From contig NC_090227.1 of the NCBI RefSeq assembly GCF_024489055.1, positions 34,222,005 to 34,286,004 on the forward strand: a stretch of 64,000 bases of DNA, given 5' to 3'. Below the pieces are notes generated by a model. The model was given only the letters and a program-made list of their open reading frames with translations. It did no database searches and was not told the origin of the DNA. Position 1 is the stretch's first letter. Every line of letters begins with the position of its first letter. Made by a program: the position numbers and the translations under genes. Source of the DNA: Chanodichthys erythropterus (lineage: Eukaryota > Chordata > Actinopteri > Cypriniformes > Xenocyprididae). Positions 35,121 through 45,930 of the stretch are shown here, one piece after another.

Positions 35121-36230
35121 TACACTGGCCGGCCAAAAAAAAAAGTCGCTGTTTGAAATTATATTTGAATTTTAGTACACATTTTTGTAAATGTTTTTTT
35201 TTTTTTTTTCTGTAGTTTCTATCAAGTTTTTTTTTTTTTTTTTTTTCTCTTTAAAGCTTCAATTTATTTTTAGTACTTCAACTTTCAGTTTGTTACCAAA
35301 GCAACATTTCAAAATTTTCAAATAATATATTTTTTAATACACTGCCCTGCCAAAAAAAAAGTTGCTGTTTGGATTTTAATGGGCAAATACTTAAGTCTAT
35401 GAATGGATCATTATTACAGTGATTATTAAGTTTCTAGCATGTTTGGCAACGGTTCTTTTATTCCTAAAAGATAGACTGTGTAGCTTTTCATTTCTTAAAC
35501 AACCAGGTAGGGAGACACATCATGACCATATTCCAAGATGACAGTGTCAAGATTCATCAGGCTCAAATTGTGAAAGAATTGTTGGGAGGGAGCATGAAGA
35601 ATCATTTTCATACATAAATTGGCACCTAAATGTTTTGATGATATTTCCATCAAGAGGTGCATACATTTTTAGTCAAGATCTTGTATTGACAATTCAAGAG
35701 TCCTGCACTCTGTAAAGTCTACTCCAGCACATCCCAAAGACTTTAAAATAATTTAAGGTCTGGACTCAGAGGTGCCAATTCATTTGCGAAAATTATTCTT
35801 CATGCTCTCTGAACTATTCTTTCACAATTTTAACCCTGATGAATATTAGCATTGTCATCCTGGAATATGGCCATGATGTGTCTTCTACATGGTTGTTTAA
35901 GAAATAAAAAGCTACACACTTCACCTTTAAGGGTTAAAAGAACCATTGCCAAGCATAAAATATGTTAGAAACATAATAATCACTGTAAAAATTATCCATT
36001 CATAGATTCTTATGTATTTGCCTATTAAAATCCAAACAGCAACTTTTTTTTTGTCAGGGCAGTGTATTAAAAAATATATTATTTGAAAATTTTGAAATTT
36101 TGCTTTGGTAACACACTGAAAGTTGAAGTACTAAAAATAAATTAAAGCTTTATAGAGAAAAAAAAAAAAAAAAAAAAAAAACGTGATAGAAAACATTTAC
36201 AAAAACGTTAACTAAAATTCAAATATATAT
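35121..36230. mobile_element. 1.1-kb Tc1-derived fold-back (IR/DR) element
   Basis: The two halves are reverse complements over nearly their full length, with a spacer of about 155 bp (roughly 35630-35785). The left arm carries the terminal motif twice: CACTGGCCGGCCAAAAAAAA with AGTCGCTGTTTG at 35123, and CACTGCCCTGCCAAAAAAAA with AGTTGCTGTTTGG at 35340. The right arm carries the inner copy (complement at 36022-36064); its outer copy is lost in an AT run at 36222. Both arms, read toward the centre, contain a transposase scrap around IFQDD(S/N). The spacer on the minus strand continues with LSPDLKLF and LWDVLE, the third catalytic region of Tc1/mariner. No long frame survives. Confidence 0.85.
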
Positions 36231-36239
36231 ATATATGTA

Positions 36240-38335
36240 AGGTAATTTGCATCCTGTTAGTTTCCAATCTTTTTCACTGCCATTGTGCAATAAATAATAA
36301 TTATAATAAAGTTATAACAAAAAAAAAAAAGTTTTTAAGTGCACGATGTTGACCTTTCTGAAATTTCTGAAAGTCTGGTATACCATTTTATAAAAAAATG
36401 CTTCATTAAATTACAACTTATGCATTTTCATTTCAGAAAAGTTAAAGAATTCAAAAGGCACTCTAATACAAAAGGCGCAGGAATGACCCAACAATATTCC
36501 ACATAAGGAATACTTGTGATGACTGCAGGTACCCTTGAAATCAAGTCCTAGAGACTTGCGCGGGGGCATCCCGCACAGATCCATTAAGTAGCTTGTGAGA
36601 AAATCCAGTTCCTTTTCCTACCTTCACCTCATCACAACATGACCTCCAATGCCAAGAGCAATTTCTGCTCAGAGGCTGCAGAATTAACATCACAGTGAGT
36701 AAAGAGATCATCAAATGTAATGATCAATGAAATAAATTGAATCCTGTAGCGCTAAACTTCATAAACATGGAAATCAACCCCAAAATCAAGTGTGACTCAG
36801 ACTATGAAATGACCACAGCAGAGCCCGGTCCTGCATTAGTATTCAGCCAGCAGCTTGTGGTTGCACTGTCATCACAACATTCCAGCTATTTTAGACCACA
36901 AAAAGAAGTGATAGAGCTTTATAATGTCCTCATTCAATTATGCAACCTAAAGGCTGTTTAGACTATGGACAACATTCCAGAATCTGGCTTTATGTCCTTT
37001 GTGGAGATCTATTTGATGGTTATATCCAGCCAAGGGAGGCATAAGTGATGTCTGTGCAATCACAGCCACTGCTATCATCTCTGGCACTCATCAAAATAGC
37101 TGGACCTTTTCTAAAAAGCCTTCATTCGAGAAAGCCGCTGACTATGTTCGGAGACGATATTCCTGTTATCAACAACGCACAATATGGAAATAATCATGGC
37201 AGAGAAATATGCAAGCTACAATAGGCCGTATGGGACATTACTCTAAAATTAATTGTGCTTGAATACAACAAAAGGCTGATGAAAAAAAAAACTACTTTCA
37301 TAGTGGGATAGCAAAAATGTATTCAGGGCTGAGCTAAACAATACCGTAGGGGTAGTTTTGGGGAGTTTGTGAGTTTCTCTGTGTGTGCGTGGCCTATACA
37401 AGGGCACAGGGTTTGGCCCATTACGGCTGGTCAATTAATAAGTGGGAACAGTAGGGAACAGTCACATGGCCACCACAACTCCACCGATAGCCATTAAAAA
37501 CACTACTGCAGTGATTTATCCAACCAATTTATATAAAAACACATAATCTATCAATGCTCTAATCATGAAGAAACACACACCCACCCTCACTGAATCCTGA
37601 ATGATTAGAGCAAACTCCCTACAAGGAGTTTCTTATTTTGATTTTCAGTACCCGTTATATTTTTATTCTATCCTTATCCAGAGGGTTTTGAGAGTTTGAG
37701 GTCAGTGACAAACAGCAGACCCCAGTCCCTCGCTTTTAACAACAGAGACGTGACACCGGCTTAGGCTGCGATGCTCGAGGGGGTGAACTTTGTGTCTGCA
37801 AACATACGCACACACAAACACCTGGGCAGTGTTGATCCAAAGAGGGAGGTAGAGAGGTCACAGAACGAAGCCCACTCCCTCGCCACCTCTCACAGCGCGC
37901 TTTGATTCTTCAAAGAGGAAAAGTCTGTATTGATGATAATTTTCCGAAAGCTGCCGGTTTGGACCGTGAGAAAGAGACGCTGGCAGGCTTTTTAAGGAAA
38001 CCCTGTGCGTAGCAAGCGATCACATTCATTCAGCTATATAATGAGGTATCCCACTGATTAAGTTTTGTTTTTCCTCCAGCACAGTATAAATGATTTGTGC
38101 TTACAGATGAGACAGATGAGTTGTCACCGTGTTTGGAATGCACAATTACTGTGAGTGATCAGGTTCTGGACTTTTCTGACACCTTTTTTTTTTTGTTTTT
38201 TTTTTTAATGCACGCCACTAAACCAGGGGAAGGACATTCATTAAAAGGACGAAAGCATGACACCTGAACAACACACTTACAGTATATGTATATTCTTGAT
38301 GGGCATCTAATTTCAAAAACATGAGAATTAATAGA
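36240..38335. other. intron stretch, nothing recognised
   Basis: No transposon termini or coding frames I can support. Poly-T/A runs at 38185-38210. Confidence 0.5.
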
Positions 38336-38339
38336 GAGG

Positions 38340-38391
38340 TGGTCCTGCCTTTGCAGCTGTTCCAGCTTCCATTCTTCTGGGAAGGTTTAGA
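38340..38391 (-). pseudogene. fragment of a Tc1 transposase 3' end
   Basis: GTGGTCCTGCCTTTGCAGCT followed by CTGGGAAGGTTT matches the C-terminal coding end of the 33-kb Tc1 family (GTTGGCCCACCCTTTGCAGC, CTGGGAAGGCTTTCCACAAG). It is immediately followed by the TTAA MITE. Confidence 0.65.
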
Positions 38392-38396
38392 TTTAA

Positions 38397-38955
38397 AGGG
38401 TCAGTTCACCCCAAAATGAAAATGATGTCATTAATTACTCACCCTCATGTTGTTCCAAACTTGTAAGACTATCGTTCATCTTCAGAACACAAATGAAGTT
38501 CTTTTTGATGAAATCTGAGAGATGTCTGTCTCTCCATTGACTTCCTTTGCAAGTGACACTTTGACAAGATTGATGAGATTTCCAAGAGATTGGAAAACTA
38601 ATCAATATGAATCGAGTGGTTTAGTCCTAATTTTCTGAAGAGCCTTGATCACTTTTTATGATGATAAGAATTAATTTAGGCTTTTACTCACATGTATACA
38701 TTGATCAGCGAACATAAGCAGAAGCTCAACCAATCTCTTCTGATCTCCTTAAGTTCTTCAAGTTCATTCGATCTCTTTATGATCTTTTTGAAGGGTTAGC
38801 TGCAAAGGCAGTCAATGGAGAGACAGACATATCTCAGATTTCATCAAAAAGATCATCATTTGTAAACCAAAGATGAACAAAAGTCTTACGAGTTTGTAAC
38901 GACATGAGGGTGAGTAATTAATGACATAATTTTCATTTTGGGGTGAACTAACCCT
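38397..38955 (+). mobile_element. complete TTAA-target MITE (AGGGTTAGTTCACCC family)
   Basis: TTAA is at 38393-38396 and 38956-38959. The inverted ends are AGGGTCAGTTCACCCCAAAA and, inward from the right, AGGGTTAGTTCACCCCAAAA. The terminal repeats extend about 60 bp, both including ATTAATTACTCACCCTCATG. It is 559 bp and non-coding. This family is one of the commonest repeats in cyprinid transcripts and introns; the TTAA target suggests a piggyBac/Kolobok type. Confidence 0.9.
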
Positions 38956-39857
38956 TTAAGAACATGGCTGAAAGGGCTTTCTTCATCCAAATTTTAAATT
39001 TTTAAATTTTTCTGCACTTCAGACGATTTTATGGGTTAAAATAAACAAATGATAAAGTTTGAACACAAAAATGGGTTCTTAGCCACATTCAATACAGTAA
39101 GCCTAAGGTAATGATTTATATTTTAAGTCAACCTGTCAGATTTGTAAGGAAATTTAGCAATTTTATGTTTCTACCACAGATGGTGATAGAGCCCAAAGTT
39201 ACACAGTACATCTTTAAAGTATCACTTTCGACAGAGGTAGTGACAGATCTTTTTCCCATATTGTGATGTACATCCCAGTGTAACAGTTTATCAAAAAGAG
39301 AATAAAATGTAGGGCACGGACTTGGTTCTATCTATCGGTTGTTGATTGAATTTGCACTCAAATGAATGCAAGCTCGCAGTTGATTGTGGAGAGGTGGGGT
39401 TTAAATAGACTAAAAGATTGGAAAAGTCTGGCATACATCACCAAAAAGAAAGTATTTTTCACTGAAAGATTGAGTTATGACATTTTTATTAAAGTTAAAA
39501 TAATACTGAAATAGTGACACATCAAAGTGTAATGGATTATCAGGAAAGAAAGTGTGACAGGGCTTTTTGTTGCATCGGCTGATAATTCGATTTTGAGATA
39601 CTGGCATTGCAACCAAAAGTAGAAGCAAATGAATGTACATTGGGAGATTCAAGCGATTCTTTTCTGCTGCACATACAAAATCCAAAAATTGGATAAAAAG
39701 TTTGAAAAGGACACCAAATAATACAAATTAAATAAAAATAATTCATCAAATCATAATAGCTCTATAAATCATTATTAAAACCACACGTTTACTACAACAT
39801 CAACAATTAACAAAACAAAAAACAAATCAATGTAAACTTTAATGGCTGTGTAACCTA

Positions 39858-40010
39858 CACTGCAATTACCTTTCCAATTATTCCAAAGGTATACAGTGAG
39901 GTTCAGGTCATGCTTTTGTGCAGACCAGTCAAGTTCTTCCAGACCACACTTTGTAAACCATTGATTTTTGGACATTGCTTTGTGCACAGGGGCACTGCTG
40001 GTCATGCTGG
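39858..40010 (-). pseudogene. Tc1 transposase catalytic-region fragment
   Basis: The minus-strand frame reads SAPVHKAMSKNQWFTKCGLE then ELDWSAQKHDLNLTVYLWNN. This parallels the CAPVHK...GVEELDWPAQSPDLNPIEHLW region of the Tc1 family at 32774-33914. The catalytic D and E positions are altered (KHDLNLTVYLW) and neither terminus is present. Confidence 0.75.
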
Positions 40011-40162
40011 AACAGAAAATGTATGCTCCATTCTACTAATAGAGAATGGCTGAATTACCTAAACCTGTTAAATAGAATTTTTTCCACATATTTTTGGCCA
40101 TGTATATGCCAGCAAACAAACGTATACACAGACAGACAGACATACAGACATATATATATATG

Positions 40163-41139
40163 CAGTGCTTCCCACAGGTTTGAAATATACTTGCGGTGGT
40201 AGCCGGGTGAAAAATCCTCCTATTACCCATGGCACAAAAATGGCCTACTATATGTGACAAACAAATAATGTGTGATTGTTTAACAGTATTTTTATTTATT
40301 GAAATTAATTTTAATTAAATAACATATTACATTTAATTACATACTAATATTATGCATTATTATTCATTGTAAATTATGCAAAATTACTGCATTTAAATGG
40401 TTCACATTTTCCTATGTTCTCCTTGCTGTCATATAGTGTCTCTCTCAGTGAATGGGACACAGATTTTACTAGTAAAATTTATAAAATGAATAATATGTTT
40501 CAAATAATGTTCTTAGTCTTTTCTTCCTGTGGGGGAGACTATAATAATTTACTATGAATTAAATGGAAATCAAATTAAATACAATTTATTGTGTAACCAA
40601 AATAACAATAATGCCCAAAAGAAAAAGAAAAAAACTTACCGTGTGACTTTTAATTATAAACAAGCCCGAAATACACAGGAACTCTTATTTTGAAATGTCT
40701 GTACTATTGCAGGCTGATCCTTCAGATTCTTACAATCTTCTAAAACATTTTATATTAAGGCCATAAAGTAGACATTGTAATAATTGATCAACTTGAGTTC
40801 ATTAGCAATCGTTTGGCATATCGCTTTTCATTGATTGAGAATCACTTTGAAGCAGACTGAAGCGCTGTTGCACGAGCTTGTAGAACGCGCAACAGCACCC
40901 CCTTGTGACTTCGCAAAATGCAGCACCTGTGGGAATGTAAGCGGGAGTAAACAGTTCTGACACACAAGTAACGAGCAGGTATGAAATGACTAGTTTATCG
41001 ATCGCGGATGGTTTCATTATCTTGTGCGGATATAAAAGTATAAAAATAATAAAAGCAAAAATGTGTCTCCAATATACTTGGGCGGCCGTCATTATACGTG
41101 GGCAGCCCGCCCAAGTAAAGTCTATGTGTGGGAAGCACT

Positions 41140-41140
<1 letters not shown>
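40163..41140. mobile_element. hAT-type element with CAGTGCTTCCCACA ends
   Basis: The left end CAGTGCTTCCCACAGGTT and right end TGTGTGGGAAGCACTG are inverted repeats. The 978-bp interior has no transposase frame. Flanks are TATATATG on the left and TTTATATA on the right, so it sits inside a TA microsatellite, which hides the exact target duplication. The CAGTGC(T) ends and size fit non-autonomous hAT elements of fish. Confidence 0.8.

Positions 41141-41206
<66 letters not shown>
41141..41206. repeat. (TA)n microsatellite
   Basis: About 65 bp of uninterrupted TA directly follows the hAT-type element. Confidence 0.97.
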
Positions 41207-41207
<1 letters not shown>

Positions 41208-41300
41208 CGACAACTCTTGGAAAAGTTTTAGCATGTTATTGATCTGCAAGTATGGACTTGCTACTGCTACACAGACATGCTGCTGTGAGCATGTAAGATA

Positions 41301-41324
41301 TGCTGCTGCTGCTGCTGCTGCTGC
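41301..41324. repeat. (GCT)8 microsatellite
   Basis: Eight trinucleotide units. In the antisense frame they would read poly-Ala, but this is intronic. Confidence 0.95.
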
Positions 41325-41329
41325 ATAAA

Positions 41330-43109
41330 CAGACATACTTAAATCCTGTATATAAATCCCGTAACAGATCTAGGCAGGTGGAGCCGGTGGCGGTGGAGGA
41401 TTTCAGAGGGTTTCTGTGTGTTGCAGGACTAGCCTACAGCAAACACTAAAAGTAAATGTTGAGCAAGCAATCTCATTGGCTGCAGGGTCAGCAGAGGCCA
41501 ATCAGCTTGAGTCATGCAGTAATGATGCGATTGCTTGCAGACTGCATGTAAAGGACCAATCAGCCTGTGCCATCTAGAGTTTCATGAGTCATGACTGAAC
41601 TATACACAGACACCCTCACACATATACATTAAACAAAGCTAATAAAGCTCTTATAAGTGTGAGCTGAGAGCACTTCCTGGTGTGGAGTGTCTGTATTTGG
41701 AGCTTTTGAGAGCACAGCAGATGCAGTGCTGAGAGATTAAAGGAGGCAAAGAGAGGAGAGAGGGATGAGAGAATAGGGAATGAGAGAATGATTTATTTAA
41801 CTGCTTTGTAGATGACAGAGGAGAGTCGGCGATAGTGTGTCCTTCTTTCCTGCCAACTTTTACTTCTTGCCTCTCTTGAACATTGAATAGGTCTTCCATT
41901 TCTTTGTAGTATTTACCCCTTCTATGTAAATTTTTATCTCTGCCTTTTTCCCCACTTTAATCACACCATCCATCTGTCGCATTTAATTCAATTCAGTTAA
42001 ATTCAAAGTTCAGGTACGTTCAATTCGCTCTCTCTCCCTTTGACGCCATATCATGTCAAGAAACTCGCGCGGATCTGGAATGGCACCATCTGTTTGAGGG
42101 TCGCTGTTGATAAATGAGGTGTCGTGAGCAGGTGAGCCCTGAGGCCCCCGACGACCCCTTCCCTTCCATTTCTGCTTCCTCCAAACCCACGCACATTCCT
42201 TTTACATCATCACAACCTGCACTAATGTAGAAAAATTGGCTCCTAAACACTTCCCAAGACAACTGCCATTAGAAGTCATTAGTTGAGAGTGCACTGCATA
42301 CCTACCATCACAATCTGGCTCAACCAAACAGTCAATCGAAAGGGGTGTATCACAGTATACACATTCCCACCTGAAATGAATTGTTTGAATAGCAGTATAA
42401 AAGGTAAAAGTAAGTTAAGTGTTATCGTTCGTACATGAATCTGTCACTCATATACTGCTTATTTTCACTTGAATGAAATTATGTTTTGCTCTGTTGCCAG
42501 TTGGCCCTGCTGTTTTGTTGCCATGGCAGTCAAGCTGCCACAGAACCTGACAATAATATTCAGCAATGCAAATGTAACTGTGTCCCACTCTACACCCTGA
42601 ATGGGTAATGTGGGAAAAAAAACATCATATCATGATATATTGTGTAACTTCACAGAGAATTTCATTAGCACTGCAAACAGTTCTCTAACAATTTTCAAAA
42701 AATACAAATAAGTAATCTTTACAAGCATTTAATCTATATAAAACAACTGCATTAGTAATTTACCCATTTAAATTTTTTACATTTCAGTTAATATTGAAAT
42801 TGCAATACAGTCTTTGGTCGAATTAATTATACTGGAACAGAATCTGGTCTTCTCAAAAATGCATTTGGAAAATAATTGACCACAAAAACAAAGCAAGCAA
42901 AATATGAGGTAAAATAGTGAGTAAAGCTGTCATATTTCTAAAGCGAATGTAAAGTGAAGTGAAAAGTATAAAAACATAAGCGACAACATTCAAACTTTTT
43001 GATGCCAATGATCCACTAATGTGATGATCTCATTGTCTTGAAATATTAATGTAGCTTCATATTTTCATGTTTAAATACCCATTCATTCTGTGTGAGAAAA
43101 AGAGCAATC
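41330..43109. other. intron stretch, nothing recognised
   Basis: No termini or coding frames I can support. A purine-rich stretch lies at 41730-41800. Confidence 0.5.
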
Positions 43110-43112
43110 TTA

Positions 43113-44330
43113 CACTGTCTCTACACCAGACGTGAGAGGCGCAACACAACAAAAGCAAATAGAAGCCATTGTAATCAGTAGGGGTGTGACGAGATCTTGT
43201 GTCAATTTACGCAATTACGCCTCCACTGTCGTTTCGCTTTGTATTTAAATAAAAAAAACATTTAATTAAGTTGGATAACGGTCGCCGCCGCTCCATATTC
43301 ACAGTTACATGCGATCAAGAAAGTGAAAGTAAACACAAGCGCACATTCAAACGCGATTTCATTACCCCGCATTTTGAAAGCGGCTCCCTGATTAATGCAG
43401 GTATCTCTCAATATGAAAGCTATTTTAGGCTGGGCAATGTAGTTGTAACCATCTCTTAGCTCTGTATCAAAGAAAAATTTGGTCTTCTTTGCACTTTGAA
43501 TATTGAGGGAGTGCGATTATGGTTGCACTTATTGTAAAGTGTTACCATAAAAATGAATAACAGTTTTCTCTTAATCTTATTAAGCACAAAAATAAGGTTT
43601 AATTTGTTAACATTAGTTAATGCACTGTGAACTATCATGAACTAACAATGAATGACTATTTTTATTAACTAACATAAACAAAGATTAATAAATACTGTAG
43701 CAAATATATTGCTCATTGTTAGTTGATGTTGGTTAATACATTAATGTTAATATATGAGACCTTATTGTAAAGTGTTAACATTTTTATTTATACTGTTTTA
43801 TTTCTATGATCAGTTTGTGGAAAGGAGTTCAGTTAGGAGGTCAAAAGTTGTAGAAGCTCATAAATCATGTACAGTAAGGTCTGAAGAGACTGAAATCATA
43901 CAGGTGAGAAGTCAGTCCGTTGAGTTTGTGGCAAAACCTTTTACTGGTCTTTTACTGCATATGAAATTAGAAATGAAATGACATTGATTACAAGATGATT
44001 AGTTAAAACATTTCAAATACACCTGAAGAATATTTTTTCTAGCCATGTATTTCGCCATCTTGTCTCGTCTCGTGAACTCAATCTCGAGTCTCGTGAGATA
44101 CCTGTCTCGTCTCACCCCTAGTAATCAGTGATGCTGTCTACACTGGATGTGGCGTAGCGAGATGACAAATTCCTGACAATAAACTGAAGACTCATTCTAT
44201 TTCTGATGTACTCCAAGCGCACACACTACTTCTGACAAGAAGAACAAATGGATTTGTAAAGATCGCTTTGTTGTGTCCAGCCTCAAACTGTTGCGACGCG
44301 AAAACTGTCACATCTAGTGTAGACACAGTG
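43113..44330 (+). mobile_element. Harbinger-type MITE copy 2, interrupted
   Basis: TTA is at 43110-43112 and 44331-44333. The left end CACTGTCTCTACACC and the right end GTGTAGACACAGTG match the copy at 12329-12561. The body is split after GCCATTGTAATCAG by the element 43179-44120, and it resumes at 44121 with GTAATCAGTGATGCTGTCTA. Without the insertion this copy is about 270 bp. Confidence 0.85.
43179..44120. mobile_element. hAT-type element with TAGGGGTGTGACGAGA ends
   Basis: A perfect 8-bp duplication GTAATCAG lies at 43171-43178 and 44121-44128. The ends are TAGGGGTGTGACGAGATCTT and, inward from the right, TAGGGGTGAGACGAGACAGG. The 942-bp interior has no recognised transposase. It includes a common cyprinid block at about 43526-43790, with TTATTGTAAAGTGTTA twice and a GTTAACATTAGTTAATGCA core, probably another inserted repeat. 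Confidence 0.88.
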
Positions 44331-44769
44331 TTATACACTACCATTCATATGTTGTTTTTGTTTAAAGAAATTAATAGTTTTATTAAGCAAGGATGCATTA
44401 CATTTTTTAAAAGTGGCAGTAAAGGCATTTAGAATGTCAGAAAACATTTCTATTTCAAATAAATGCTGTTCTTTTGAACTTCCACAAAAAAAAAAAAATA
44501 ATTTAAGCAACACAGCTGTTTGCAACATTTATAATAATAAACATTTTTCTTGAGCACAAAATCAACATATTAGAATGATTTCTGAAGGATCATGTGACAT
44601 AGACCCTTTTACTATTTCAGGGTACCCCCAGGATCCTCCAAATGAAATTCAAGGCTTTTTAAGACCTTTTTAATACCATTTTAAATGAAATTCAATGCCA
44701 ACTTTATACCCATTCTGACAGAAGTATGAGGGGAAAATGTCAAATCTGTATAAATTTTGAACCCTAGAA

Positions 44770-45813
44770 AATAATTAATTCGGCATATATTTTTATACCT
44801 ATAAATATTTTATTTACCATAGGCCTACTAAATGTAAACAGCAGTGTCTCTCTCATTGTTACAGAGTGTAATATAATTGTATAGGCTAATACTATGATGT
44901 AATTGATGTAATACTACTAATATACTAATTAGGGCTGCACGATTAATCGCATGCTATTCTCACGCGCATTTCGTCAGTAAAACCGGTTCCCTGATTACCG
45001 CTAAATCACCATCACCTGCTTTCAAATGAAGCGGCATTTATAGACAGAGCCGTAGATCACTGAAAAGCCACGCAATATCGCGTTCATATCGCAGATGAAT
45101 CGCCTTCGATAATGAACGCGATATTGCGTGGCTTGTCCGTGAACTATGGCTCCGTCTATTAAAAGGCGCTCCGTTTAAAAACAGGTGATGGCGATTTAGC
45201 GGTAATCAGGGAACCGGCTTTACTGACGAGACACGCATGACAATCTCATGCGATTAATCGTGCAGCCCTAATACTAATATAATACTACTAATATAATACT
45301 ATTAATTGCAATAGTCTGGTGCAACTTCTCACATCCAACAAGGTGCATGGAATAAAAAAAAATAGTAATTTAGGAACAAAACCAGCAACATGCACTCATA
45401 GATGCCATGGAGGGGTCAGAAATAAACAAAAAACTGAAGCTATATATATCAACTTTATTTTGCCAAAAAATAAAAATCTCTCATTGTTATTAGTTTTTAA
45501 CATTTAGTGGAAGTAGGCTGTTTTCCTTTACTTCATGCTAGCTTAAATAAAATTAAAATCTAGCTCTGAACAACACTGTACAGAACAAATACAACCCTTG
45601 AATACATTTGTACACTCTTCGGTTTCTTGACATGGTAGCATCGGACGCGTTTCGGTGATTTAAAACGACGCTCGTGACTTAAAGTCGAGTGTTTTTACTG
45701 TAATTTAGGCAAGCGCGCTCATAATAGAAGCGACGCGGTTGAGTGCGCGGCTCATGGTTGCATAGCAACAACGGACGCCACGGCCGCGTATGTGACGCGT
45801 ACTAGAGAATAAC

Positions 45814-45849
<36 letters not shown>

Positions 45850-45930
45850 TTAGCGGGCCGGATTATGTTTTATTTTTGAGATCAGTTGCGGGCCGTAAAT
45901 GGCCCGCGGGCCGGCAGTTTGAGACCACTG
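44770..45930 (+). mobile_element. hAT CAGTGGTCTCAAAC family, copy 2, left-truncated
   Basis: The right end GCAGTTTGAGACCACTG is intact. The interior matches 12577-14022 (CAGCAGTGTCTCTCTCATTG, CAACAAGGTGCATGGAATAA, GCGGGCCGGATTATGTTTTA). The left terminus is missing. It carries the palindromic MITE 44930-45270 and an (AAT)n run at 45810-45850. Confidence 0.85.
44930..45270. mobile_element. palindromic hAT-type MITE with GATTAATCG ends
   Basis: A perfect 8-bp duplication ATACTAAT lies at 44922-44929 and 45271-45278. The ends TAGGGCTGCACGATTAATCG are perfect inverted repeats and the arms pair over most of the 341 bp (ACCGGTTCCCTGATTACCGC with GCGGTAATCAGGGAACCGGC). It is related by its GATTAATCG subterminal motif to 2567-2875. 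Confidence 0.92.
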
